A DNA stretch of 64,000 bases from Certhia americana (taxonomy: Eukaryota; Chordata; Aves; Passeriformes; Certhiidae): contig CM031864.1 of the NCBI GenBank assembly GCA_018697195.1, positions 26,104,637 through 26,168,636 of the forward strand, given 5' to 3'. Position numbers and translations under genes: made by a program. Numbering within the stretch: the first letter of the stretch is position 1; each line of letters begins with the position of its first letter. The notes beneath the pieces are model-generated. The model did no database searches and was not told the origin of the DNA. It was given only the letters and a program-made list of their open reading frames with translations. Shown here one piece after another: positions 1 through 9,478 of the stretch.

Positions 1-955
1 CGAAACTGCTGCAACATGAGTCACTTGTCCATGGTGTGCAGTCCTCTAAGAATAGGCTGCTCTAGGAGGTAAGGGCCCTCTCTCTCTATCTCTGGAAGCA
101 GGGGCTTTCTTTCTCCATTCGAGTCTCCCACTGCATCAGCGCTTTCTCTGGCATCCACCTGCCTCAGTGTGAGCACTTATCCCATGGGCTGCGAGTGGAT
201 CTCTGCATGCCCCCATGGACCTCATGGGCTGCAGGGGTACAGCCTGCTTTACCACAGTCCTCACCACGGCCTGCAGAGGAATCTAGGCTCTGGCACCTGG
301 AGCACCTCTTCTCCTTCTTTTTCCACAGACCTTGGTGCTGCCATGTTGTTTTCCCTCACGTCCTCACTTCCTCCTCTTCTCTGACTACAAGAAAAACTGC
401 TGCTTGTGTAGGTACCATTGCCAGCAAGTTCCACTGATTCAAAGATTCCTGCAGCATCCCGCAGTGCTGGAAGTTGCCCTCACCCAGGTTCCGTGTCAGG
501 GAATTTCTCCTCATGCTCCCGCTGGGGCCGAGCAGCCCTGCTGTGTGGGCAGTGGCGGCTGCTGTGGCTCTGGTGCTGTTTAATGCCTCTCCTGGTGTGT
601 GGCACCGGGAAGGGGAAGCCGCTGTCCCTGCCCTTCTTCTCGTGGCACGGCTGGTGAGGGGCACCCGGCAGGCAAGGCTCGCTGTGGGCTATCATGGTGG
701 GCCATGCTGAGATGGCTCCCGGCGATGCCTCACCACCCCTGGAAGAAACTGCCTGTGCGCTGTTTTGGTTTTCTTCTTAAACACGGCATTGCAAAGGGCC
801 TACCAGCCTCTCTAATTGGGCCAGCAGCATGTCCACAGCCAGAGCCATTAGGGATTGGCTCTGTCATACACAGTGGAAGCTTCTAGCAGCTCCTTATAGA
901 AGCTACTTCTGTGCACTCCCCTGCTACCAAAAACTGTGCCATGCCAAATTAACAC
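1..955 (+). repeat. GC-rich avian interspersed repeat, copy A, cut by the window edge
   Basis: Copy A matches a second copy at 34,264-35,005 in order and orientation. Shared landmarks are AAACTGCTGC near the start, a block beginning CATGGGCTGC, then ACCTGGAGCA before a pyrimidine-rich stretch, and a tail with ATTGGCTCTG followed by GGAAGCTTCT. I recognise the text as a type of dispersed repeat common in bird DNA and cDNA, but I cannot give it a database name. The left end lies outside the window. Between about 405 and 755 this copy carries GC-rich sequence absent from the second copy. Several short open frames cross it in different frames and none looks like a protein. Confidence 0.6.
405..755. 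other. GC-rich segment present only in repeat copy A
   Basis: Aligning the two repeat copies by eye, similarity runs to about 405, is lost, and resumes at the TTCTTCTTAAACACGGCATT stretch around 770. The intervening ~350 bp are GC-rich and have no counterpart in the 34-kb copy. It may be an insertion here, a deletion there, or a subfamily difference. No target duplication or poly-A tail was obvious. Confidence 0.4.
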
Positions 956-1771
956 ACCTTCTTTGGGAAGGACCTAGTCAGTCACCTAAGCATGTGTCTG
1001 ACAGTGAAGGATGTGCTTAACTCATGTCCATAGTCAAATAATTTCCTAAATTTCCCTTAACTTTGGGATGAGCTGCCACTGTGGGAAACTGGCTCCAGGG
1101 CTACACCTCATATCTCTGCATAAGCTTTGTGGTTCAAAGTTTCTCAGTCTTCTTGGCTCTGAGTAGTCGCTCAGAAAACAAACAAAAAAACCATATTTTC
1201 CTTTTCTTTCCATTCCCTCACCAGATATTTTAGTGGTACTCTACTTTTCTTCCTGGCCCATTTGCCAAGACAGGACCTGGTAAAGCAATGTCAGTAGCTC
1301 TGCAGGAGCAAAGCAATAGCTCTGCTCCTGCAGTTGCAGAGTAGACTCCTAATTATGGCATGAAGACATTTTATAACAAAGACAAAAAAATACCAGTTTT
1401 ATTAGCTGTTCACAAGCCAGCTGTAATTAATTCTACACAGGGAAGTTTGCTTTCAGTTCATTTGAACACATCTACTCTTAACCTGGATGACCGAATAATT
1501 TCTTATAAACCCAGTCATGGATTAATGTTGAAAAGATGTAGGTGAACTTTTTTTTTATTTATTTTTAAGCCCTGCAGCCACCACCTTGTGAATATATTAA
1601 CCGGAAAGCCATTTCATCAGTGCTGCAAGACTTAAGTACTTACAAGTTGATCCCAGCTGTGTAAGATGCTAAGAACTGCTGGAGAAATGTGAAATATTGA
1701 TTAATATAATAATATGCTTTATCTTGGATTCAGTCTATGATTTAAATTGTGTATCACAGGGACAAAACTAC

Positions 1772-1855
1772 TTCCTCATGGGCTGCAAGGGAAACTCAGC
1801 TCCAGGGCCTGACCCTGAGCATCTGCAGGGCTATTCCCCTCACATATTTTGAAAT
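1772..1855 (+). repeat. Degraded fragment of the GC-rich avian repeat
   Basis: The stretch contains CATGGGCTGCAAGGGAAACT, then CTCCAGGGCCTG, CATCTGCAGGG and CTCACATATT. This is the same order as the middle of the copies at 1-955 and 34.3-35.0 kb. A further scrap with CATAGTGGAAGCTTC at about 2,106-2,123 resembles the family's 3' end, so an old copy may span to ~2,130 with unrelated or diverged sequence between. Confidence 0.4.
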
Positions 1856-3433
1856 CTAAGCAATAATTTCATATTATACCTGTGAATGATGTGTTTGGTA
1901 TTTTCACTTGTGCTGCTGGAATACTGTTTACAGACAGGATTAAAAATTGGACTACAGCTGAAATTCAAGATATTTATACGAGGTAGACTTTAATTATTGA
2001 ATTTGGAGCTCATAGTAAAACTATGTATCTCTTTCCGTATTTCAGGCCTCAGAGAAGCAAATCCAAGCTCCAAGTGCCAGCGCAATGCTGTGTTCCTAGA
2101 TGTCATACATAGTGGAAGCTTCATGTTAGGGCCACTTCACATGCCAGAAATGTGCAGTTTTCCTCCTGCAGTGTGATTTTTTTGTCAGTAATTTGGCATT
2201 AGCTTCTTCCATCCTCGCTTCTGAAACACCCTCAGGAACGACAAACAGTTTTCACTTTCCACTCTTTAAAACTGGAATGGTAATTCTTCACTTAGGTGTG
2301 GATATGGCCTTTTGAAAAGGATAGAGGCCATTTTTTGTCCAGTTTGTTTTCTCTGGGTTTGCTCCATCCCATGTTTTCTGACACTGAGGTGCTGATGGCA
2401 GAAGGAAGAAGAGCAGAGTCCTCTTCCAGGCAGTTCATCTCAAATTTACCCTCCAAGCCTGGTTTGAAACTTCAAGTTTTCATGGTCTGTGTGAGCCTCT
2501 GATGGATTTCAGCTTGACTGAAAGGAGTAGGAGCAGCAGCAGCAATATAATGGTGCTACATGGGTTTGCGGTTTTGTTTGTTTGGATCTTTTTTTATAAT
2601 CTGCTTTTGTGTTTTAGTATTTTCCTTTTTAAATGCCCTGCTATTTATTATGCAAGGAAATTGTTGTGTATTGTGGCATGAGTAGGACATTTACAAAATA
2701 ACAGCTGAATTCAAGTGCTGATTTGGAGACCAGACTGCAATCAGAATTTAATTTTGTGCGTGACACCCTTTTTTTAAAAAAAAGAAAGAAAAAAAGAAAA
2801 CAACCCAGGCATGTCTTAACCTTCAGAAATTGTAAGAGCAGCATGGGCTTGGATCAAAACAGAGACTTGAGCTCTGTTCTTAAAAAACAGGCAAGTTCAG
2901 CCCTTGTTTACATGCATGAGACTTTTACTGACAATGATGAGCTTTAGAGCTTTAGGTGCTACTGGCACAGAATACATAATGAACTGTGGAAAATAACTCA
3001 GAGGCACCAGATTTAAAAACACAGGCTTGAGATTCATGCTGGGCTTAAGGAGGGGATTCAAAAACTCCCATGGAAAAGGGCTCTGAAGGGGTGAATTGTT
3101 CAGATGTCTGCTTGGGATATGGCAACCTGGCAAAAAGCTGTTGTTTCATGTCACATGTGAGATATATGTTTGATATCATTTATCACATGAGACCTGCATA
3201 TTTTCCTGGAGCATCTCAGAGACACACTTTGTCAGTGTCACCAATGCTGGGCTTAAGCAGGAGGGAGTCCTGAGATGGATCCAGGGATCTATCAGGACTG
3301 CCTCTCATCCTTCTTGTAACCTGTGAAATTTCAAAGCAAAAGCAACAGTAGAGAACAAAAAACTTATTTGTACAAAACAGTAGTCTTAAAACTATCCTTG
3401 TAGTCCTAAATGTGCTTTTCTTCTCATTTTCAG

Positions 3434-3487
3434 GAACAGATTGAAGCCAACTTACTAAAGTCTCAGTTGACCAGAATAGTTGGTTAA
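3434..3487 (+). other. Candidate terminal exon (acceptor plus 17 codons plus stop)
   Basis: A good pyrimidine tract (TTTTCTTCTCATTTTCAG) ends at 3,433. It is followed by 17 open codons and a TAA at 3,485-3,487; the other two frames stop sooner. The peptide begins EQIEANLLKSQ and is unfamiliar. No AATAAA follows within the next few hundred bases, which weakens a last-exon reading. It may be a chance acceptor. Confidence 0.15.
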
Positions 3488-4426
3488 CAGGCAGTTACTA
3501 GGAAATGGGGAGTTAAGGTCAGCAAATCTCCTAAATTTGCATTGTTTTTCAAAGGGGCAACATCCTGCACATTTCATTCTTATTAACTTTTTATTCTAGA
3601 AGCTTCACATAAAACTCTTTGCCATAACTGTCTTTTCAAGGCAGTAGTCAGTGTTAAAAACAAGGCCCTAGGGATAATCTGCTGGAAATCAGGGTATGCC
3701 TTTATATCCAGGCAGATGTTCTAAGGTCCTGCTGTGTCACCTGCACTGCAGCTGAGATATTCTCTGTATTCCACAGAACACTATGAAAAACCGCCAAGCG
3801 ATTAATCATAGCAAACAAGATTTAATATGCATGGTGGCATTAAGAGTTTGAATAATGCTAACAACCTCTGAGAACTTCCCGGAGTTTTAGTACTTTTCTT
3901 CTGAGACTGTTTCCCTTCTACCTGTAACCTGGGACATTGCAGCCTTGAATTCCTGAGGAAAATACATTTCACATACACATTTCTCAACCACATTCCTATC
4001 TTTGTTCACTAAAAATACATGTATGTTATAGTGATTCATCCTGAGAATCTTTTCTCTACAAAGAGAAATTCCTTTCTTAATTCTAACTCTTTACTGACTG
4101 ATTCAAATTGGTTTTTATCTATTCTTGTACTCCTGGATTAGATTTCAGCTTTACACTTCATCAGTGTAGGGTCCCACAATATCTCTTTTTATATTTTGAC
4201 ATTTTCAAGGTATTAGGGAAGATATGGAATATATTCAAATGAATTTGATCTAATTTCTTTCTGATACGTGCTGGGATATTCATCTTGTTCACATTCTTAA
4301 GGTGTCTGTGAAGGATATTTGAATTCAGCTATCACTTGAGAATTACCAGACTTGGGAAGACTTTTTTTTTTCCATGGAAGATGGTGGATATCAAAAAGGG
4401 GAAAGCTTTCCCAACACTGTCATTAA

Positions 4427-4662
4427 ACAGAATCCCAGAAAGGTTTGGAGTGGAAGGCACCTCAAAGCCAATCCAGTGACACCCCCTGCCATGGGTAGGG
4501 ATGTCTTCCACTGTCCCAGGTATCTCCAAGCCCCATACAACCTGGCCTAGGACACTTCCAGGGATCCAGGGACAGCCACAGCTTCTCTGGCCACCCTGTG
4601 CCAGGGCCTAACCACCTTCATAGGGAGCATTCCTTCCCAATAGCTTGTCTAAACCCTCCTCC
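4427..4662 (-). mobile_element. CR1 LINE 3' fragment
   Basis: Read on the minus strand, this is the familiar 3' untranslated end of a bird CR1 retrotransposon. The plus strand shows ACCCCCTGCCATGGG, then CTCCAAGCCCCAT, GGATCCAGGGACAGCC and CTGTGCCAGGGCC. The element's 3' end lies at the low coordinate (AGAATCCCAGAA). It is 5'-truncated and non-coding, as usual for CR1. Confidence 0.88.
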
Positions 4663-5272
4663 ACTGAAATATTCACTATTATTTCCTCATGTAATTTCCC
4701 AGCTTCAACTGGAGTTATGGGAACATTTCAGGCATTTTGACATTATATTCCAACAGCTCATCTCTTGAGTTTTTTCCTTTGCCTTCTGAACTGTGTGAGT
4801 ACTCCTGTGGTTTAATCAGCACTATAAAGGGGCAAATGATGAAATTCTTGACTATGGTAGAAGGAAAGACTTTTTTCCAAATGAGCCCAGTATTTTCACA
4901 TAATAAGTCTTGATCCTAAACTTGGTGTTGCACATATTCCACGTGCAAGAGCCTCTTCCTTTTTCAGTGGGTCCTCTAGCCTGATTTTAGAAGGGGATTC
5001 TCTGCTGAGTGTGCAAGTAATAGACATAAATTAAATTATGCTCTTGGATTTTATTGAACAAATTTTTTATCCAATCCTTTATAACTTTTAATTATTTATG
5101 AATAAATTTCAGCTGGTAGTGATGCCTTCTCTAACTTTACAGCTGTGCAGGATGCAAAACCACACTTTTCTAAAGCTGTGGCACATGCACTGCTTTCATT
5201 TGCAGTCATTGATTTGTCACTGCGAGAAGCTGCGGGACAGCTCTGTCACCGCACTCTTCACACACTCCTGTC
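4663..5272. other. No gene recognised
   Basis: AT-rich sequence between a CR1 fragment and the minisatellite at 5.27 kb. I see no recognisable repeat, RNA or exon in it. Confidence 0.4.
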
Positions 5273-5325
5273 CCAGCCAGTTCCCGCTGGTTCCAGCCAG
5301 TTCCAGCTGGTTCCAGCTGGTTCTG
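5273..5325. repeat. 10-bp minisatellite, about five units
   Basis: Five consecutive units fit TTCCAGCNGG with minor changes, giving an alternation of CCAGTTCC and GCTGGTTCC. It lies about 70 bp from the predicted end of the minus-strand LTR. The 116-residue open frame that crosses it is an effect of the repeat. Confidence 0.8.
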
Positions 5326-5440
5326 AGCCCCCCATGCCGCTGTCCTAAGGGGCACAGCAAGGGCACAGCTGTGAGTCACGGGCAGCTCGGCAGTGAGAAG
5401 AATAAAAGGGCCAGAAGACCTTCTGCTCCCTTTTTAAGCC

Positions 5441-5446
5441 TTTATT
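5441..5446 (-). promoter_or_regulatory. LTR polyadenylation signal AATAAA
   Basis: TTTATT on the plus strand is AATAAA on the minus strand. Its neighbours (CT before, GGC-TTAAAAAGG after) match those of the AATAAA at 63,234-63,239 in the related LTR, which supports a functional origin. Confidence 0.6.
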
Positions 5447-5801
5447 AGATCAGCCTGGGTGGGGGTCTGGGAGGGGTTGTGCCCACCATTACTGCTCCCT
5501 GCAGACAACAAAGAGAAGGAGGTACAAGCAGCTTTGCCCGAAGGCAGAGCTGGGGGCTCCAACCCCACAGGAGTCTACTGAGGAGTGTCCCTATTTATGG
5601 CTTGTCGAGGTCTAGGGGGTGTCTTTGAGCAGGCTCTGTTGTTGTTATAGAGAGATAATAAAATAGCTCCACAATGATCTGTTGTTCTGCCCAGTCTTCC
5701 AGTGTGGTTTTGTACAATATTTGTGCATCGGCTTTCAGGCTTCAGGGGTCTGCATACGGTGGTCTCACTTCTGGTAGTTGCCTAGATTTATGGGGGTCCA
5801 C

Positions 5802-5815
5802 ATGGGGGCCCCCAT
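5802..5815. repeat. Perfect 14-bp palindrome in LTR U3
   Basis: ATGGGGGCCCCCAT is its own reverse complement and is followed at once by the palindrome CCCATATGGG (5,811-5,820). It lies within U3 of the minus-strand LTR, so it could be a protein-binding site. That role is inferred from position only. Confidence 0.7.
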
Positions 5816-5942
5816 ATGGGGGTCCATTACATACTGGGTGGAGCTATTTAAATCTCATGTGTAGAGGGGCAGTGGAGGTGGGACCGGTGGGACCAGGAAA
5901 CAGGAACAGGATACAGGTAACTTGGGAGAGGGGATACAGGAA

Positions 5943-6110
5943 CACAAAACAGGATACAACAACTTAGGGTAAGGATACAGTGTATGGGGGGGCGGGTAGG
6001 GTACAAAATAAGTGATTATTAACATAAAACAGGGTACAGCAACTTAGGGTAAAGATACAGTGTGTGGGGATACAGTGTGTGTGGGATACAAAATAAGTGA
6101 TTGTTAGCAT
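5943..6110 (-). repeat. ~80-bp tandem duplication in LTR U3
   Basis: AACTTAGGGTAA.GATACAGTG occurs at 5,961 and 6,041, and TACAAAATAAGTGATT at 6,002 and 6,087, giving a period of 80-85 bp. Duplicated U3 blocks are typical of retroviral enhancers, and this block sits where an enhancer would be. Confidence 0.75.
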
Positions 6111-6264
6111 TACTTAATAATCATACTAAACTATTAACACAACAAAAACATTAATGATGCAACAATAACATAACAAACAGTAACTCTTAACTTTTTCTCA
6201 ACAGCAGGAAGCTGAGAAGCACCGTGACTCCTGGGCTGCCGCCGGTGCACAGACAGCAGCAGCA

Positions 6265-6664
6265 NNNNNNNNNNNNNNNNNNNNNNNNNNNNNNNNNNNN
6301 NNNNNNNNNNNNNNNNNNNNNNNNNNNNNNNNNNNNNNNNNNNNNNNNNNNNNNNNNNNNNNNNNNNNNNNNNNNNNNNNNNNNNNNNNNNNNNNNNNNN
6401 NNNNNNNNNNNNNNNNNNNNNNNNNNNNNNNNNNNNNNNNNNNNNNNNNNNNNNNNNNNNNNNNNNNNNNNNNNNNNNNNNNNNNNNNNNNNNNNNNNNN
6501 NNNNNNNNNNNNNNNNNNNNNNNNNNNNNNNNNNNNNNNNNNNNNNNNNNNNNNNNNNNNNNNNNNNNNNNNNNNNNNNNNNNNNNNNNNNNNNNNNNNN
6601 NNNNNNNNNNNNNNNNNNNNNNNNNNNNNNNNNNNNNNNNNNNNNNNNNNNNNNNNNNNNNNNN
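6265..6664. other. Assembly gap of 400 N
   Basis: Exactly 400 undetermined bases lie between two oppositely oriented LTR fragments. Left-flank sequence just before the gap turns GC-rich (GGGCTGCCGCCGGTGCACAG). The true length is unknown, and translations across the gap have no meaning. Confidence 0.99.
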
Positions 6665-7059
6665 CTCCACTCATAGAGGCCATCCCACCATGGCTCCACG
6701 CTGCCAATGATATAACACCCAGAGAGGCAAAGCAAGACCCAAAGGAAGTCAGGGTTCTGGTCAGAGTAACCCTGATCATTGCATGGAAATCTTCACGAAG
6801 GACATGGACAAGACGATTGTGGATGCTGACTGTGATCAGGGAAAAGCTGTTCTTAGGTTTTCTCAGGGCTAGCCTGGGATAAGTTGAGGAAAGATGTAAA
6901 CAAAACCCAGCATCTGTTGTTTTTGTGAATACCACATTGAAAATATGTGCTGTTTGCCCAAGTTGTTTACCAAGGAGTGTTGGTCCTTTCTTCTCCAATA
7001 AGATTATTGTATTCTCGGATTAACAAGCAACTGATATGCTTTTAACCCACAAAGCACAC

Positions 7060-7067
7060 TATAAAAG
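7060..7067 (+). promoter_or_regulatory. TATA box of plus-strand LTR
   Basis: TATAAAAG sits 13 bp upstream of AATAAA at 7,081, inside the LTR described above. Confidence 0.5.
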
Positions 7068-7080
7068 TGTGCACCATTTT

Positions 7081-7086
7081 AATAAA
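7081..7086 (+). promoter_or_regulatory. LTR polyadenylation signal AATAAA
   Basis: AATAAAGTTGC follows the TATA box, and a T/G-rich stretch (TTTTTGCCATTGTCTTTTGG) downstream suits a cleavage-site context. Confidence 0.5.
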
Positions 7087-7149
7087 GTTGCTTTTTGCCA
7101 TTGTCTTTTGGAGTCCGTGTCCTTAACTAATGGTGCCATTCCTTAACTA

Positions 7150-7240
7150 ACAGTGACAGACAGTCGAGGGCACCTTCAGTCATTTTGCAGGTGACACCAA
7201 GCTCAGTGGTGGTGTTGATTTGCTGGAGGGTTGGGAGGCT
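7150..7240 (+). pseudogene. CR1 LINE reverse-transcriptase remnant
   Basis: From 7,181 the plus strand reads HFAGDTKLSGGVDLLEG, which resembles the F/YADDTKLGG region around the catalytic aspartates of CR1 ORF2 reverse transcriptase. The first of the two aspartates is a glycine here, so this is a dead fragment. It abuts the LTR end at 7.14 kb, which suggests the LTR landed in or next to an old CR1. Confidence 0.65.
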
Positions 7241-8421
7241 CATGATGGAGGTGCCATCGTAGCTACTGCCTGAAGAATTTGATGAGCAGAAACAGAAGAA
7301 TTAATTGAGATAAATTCCATAGGTGAAAGTAGAGGTAGCTGTTAGAATTTACTGCTAGAATTTAAGATAACAGGATGCAGTCCATCTGATGCCTTCTATT
7401 GCTGTTTAATTCCTAAATTACAAACTGGGGCTCAGAATAAGCAGTGCCATAAGAAAGCCAAGTGTTTAAGCTAAAGAACTCTGAACATTTTAACTAGACA
7501 TTAGTTTGTAAAGAAAAGCTGTAGGAAGCTCTTTTTGTTTCTCATAGATAATCCTATTCATCATTTGATCAGGAAGATGTTCCTCTGGAATATGTTCCTT
7601 TGTCTCTTGAGTTACAGCTTCTGCTAAGTTAGAACAGGTCCAATAAGATACTGTTATTGAAATAAAATGATTGAATTGATAAATCTGAAGTGCTTGTAGT
7701 TTTCATTGGAGTGTAGTCATTGATTTTGGGGGGAAATCCTGAAGGCTGAAGCCTTTTGGTGGCTAGGGCGGTGCAGTGTGTGCTGTGTGGGGCAGAGGAG
7801 AAAGGCGCTGCCTGGGCCAGGAGGGATGAATGGACACCAAGTCCTTGTGACTTGTGGCACAAAGTGGTCGTTTGATGCAAAAGCCCCTTGTTTTTGTGTC
7901 CAGTTGTCCTCCTAGAAAGCTGCCCTGATGCAGGGATCATTCTGTAGGATCTCGGCAGGAAGGAGTGCTCTCAGCCATGCCAAGTAGGTTTTGCAGAACT
8001 CCCTGTTCTTCAAGGGAGCGTCTCCCAGGCTGTTCTATGGAACTCATTGAGAGGCTCACAGTGATTTTCCTGCCAGAAGATTGGATCCCACTCACTGTGT
8101 CAGGTGCCCCAGAGGCACTGCAGCACTAAAATGCGTTTGCAAATGCAGCTCTGCTGCCTTGCTGAAAATCTACTGAGACAATGAGCCTGAGAGAACATGT
8201 GGTGAGCAACAGCCACCGTCCAGCTAAAAACTGCAGGATCCCACAGTCTGCCATGCTGGACACTGCCTGTCCTTGGGGTTCACAGCAAAGCAGTTGCTTG
8301 GTTTGTCTCTGCAGTCTCAGGCTCCCGTTTGTTCCCAACTGAGCAATTGCCAGGAGATCTGTGCCCACTGAGGTGGGTGTTGAATGCCTCCAGTACCAAT
8401 TTGGTGCTAAGGAGCTGAGTC
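7241..8421. other. No gene recognised
   Basis: Unique, moderately AT-rich sequence. A 103-residue minus frame at 7,629-7,940 has low-complexity composition and no known domain. I see no repeat family. Confidence 0.4.
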
Positions 8422-8668
8422 ATGGAATCCCAGAATCCCAGAGTAGTTTGGGTTGGAAAGAAGTTTAATGCTCATCCAGTGCCATCGTGTGCCATGGGCA
8501 GGAGCACCTTTCACTGTCCCCTGTTGCTCCAAGCCCCATCCAACCTGGCCATGGACACTTGCAGGGATCCAGAGGCAGCCACAGCTTCTCTTGGCACCCT
8601 GTGCCAGGGTCTCTCCACCCTCTCAGGGAACAATTCCTTCCCAATAGCCCATCTAACCCTGTTGTCCT
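8422..8668 (-). mobile_element. CR1 LINE 3' fragment
   Basis: The plus strand shows GGAATCCCAGAATCCCAGAG, TTTGGGTTGGAAAG, GCCATGGGCAGG, CTCCAAGCCCCATCCAACCT and CCTGTGCCAGGGTCTC, the antisense of a CR1 tail. The duplicated AATCCCAG octamer at the left is the element's short terminal repeat. The three overlapping open frames of 64-91 codons here come from the repeat. Confidence 0.92.
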
Positions 8669-9375
8669 TTGGCTTCCTTTAGCTTTTTGCTATAAAATAA
8701 AACTTTTAAAATACACAGGCATTGTTTTGGAAAATAAAGTTTATTTTGTAATAAAAAAGTAATGACCCTTTTCTTTCCAGATATTTCTGAGGATGGTAAT
8801 TCCAGACTCTCCCCCTTTCACTGAATCTCTGAAGTCCTCCGTTAGTTACCAGTGTGTTGGTGTAACAAACCTGTGCCTGTGAAATGTGCTACTCTTTCAG
8901 AGGTGTTTTTGTTTGTGCCTGAGCTTTTTCCTGGGCTCCTGCACTGACCCAGAAAAGAGATAGAGATGATCTTTGCCCATGCACGTGTAGCTCTCTTTTT
9001 ATCTGTCAGTGACTGGTAGCTTTTTGTGCGTACAAAAATTATGTTTATTATCTGTCTTTAGACTACTACTTTTTAAATTCAAGTGTAAAGCAAGGTGATT
9101 TCAGACTAAAAGTAAGTTCTAAGGTTTCACTCATGAGGGCAGTTTACCTTGAGTGCAACTTGTCCTTGGATGTGGTGAAGCTTATTCCACATCTTTAGAT
9201 CAGAACTGAATGTGTGCTAGTCTGTAAACACTTCTTTGAGTTGAAGGAGTTGTGGTTACATGGAGGAAATTGCTGAATGGAATTCTGTGGTCTCCAGGGC
9301 CTATTTGGGTGAAGCCCTATTTGGGTTATAAAAATTAGTCTGCTCAGACCTTAAATCCACAATTCCACCACCCAC
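8669..9375. other. No gene recognised
   Basis: AT-rich unique sequence. A pyrimidine tract and CCAG at 8,780 precede ATATTTCTGAGGATG and a GTAATT, but the donor is weak. The string CCTATTTGGGT is repeated within 20 bp near 9,300. Confidence 0.35.
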
Positions 9376-9478
9376 AGAGACATGAACTTGAGGACATGGT
9401 CTAGTGGTGCTGCTGGGTGATTCAACATGATAATCTTAAAGGTCTTCTATAACCCTATTGATTCTGTGATTTCATGAT
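9376..9478 (+). mobile_element. CR1 LINE 3' end, old copy
   Basis: ACATGGTCTAGTGGTGCTGC, GATAATCTTAAAGGTCTTCT and ATTGATTCTGTGATTTCATG follow in the order of a CR1 tail ending in ATTCTGTGAT-type repeats. Divergence is high. Confidence 0.7.

Larger units (their letters stand above)
956..4426. other. No gene recognised; AT-rich unique DNA with repeat scraps
   Basis: Mostly AT-rich unique sequence. It holds a probable degraded scrap of the GC-rich repeat at 1,772-1,855 and an A-rich purine run near 2,775-2,800. A splice-acceptor-like site at 3,433 opens a 17-codon frame and is listed separately. No open frame exceeds about 80 codons and no known domain is visible. Confidence 0.5.
5394..6138 (-). 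mobile_element. Endogenous retrovirus LTR, minus strand, probably solo
   Basis: Read on the minus strand it starts TGTTAAT and ends CTTCTCA, giving TG...CA ends and about 745 bp. It carries a poly(A) signal at 5,441-5,446 in the context CTAATAAAGGCTTAAAAAGG. The same context, and the upstream CCCAGCTCTGCCT / AAAGCTGCT block, recurs in the plus-strand LTR at 62.7-63.3 kb, so the two are related. U3 holds an ~80-bp tandem duplication. No primer-binding site follows the U5 end and no polypurine tract precedes U3, which favours a solo LTR. A matching target duplication was not seen, so the ends are approximate. Confidence 0.65.
6797..7142 (+). mobile_element. ERV LTR, plus strand, probably ERVL-like
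   Basis: Promoter-like and poly(A)-like signals lie in retroviral order: TATAAAAG at 7,060-7,067, AATAAA at 7,081-7,086, then CTTTTGGAGTCCGTGTCC close to the presumed 3' end. The ~40-bp spacing of box and signal gives a very short R. I recognise the string ACAAGACGATTGTGGATGC and the end region from abundant songbird LTRs, but the family name is from memory. The 5' end is uncertain, and 6,665-6,796 may be internal retroviral or flanking sequence. It is unrelated in sequence to the minus-strand LTR across the gap. Confidence 0.6.

Noticed and set aside
6134..6998. Open frames of 150-266 codons across 6.1-7.0 kb
   Set aside because: Most of each translation is undetermined residues from the 400-N gap. 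The sequenced parts show no domain.
8781..8795. 15-nt microexon-like segment
   Set aside because: The acceptor is fair, but the donor GTAATT is weak and the segment is too short to judge.
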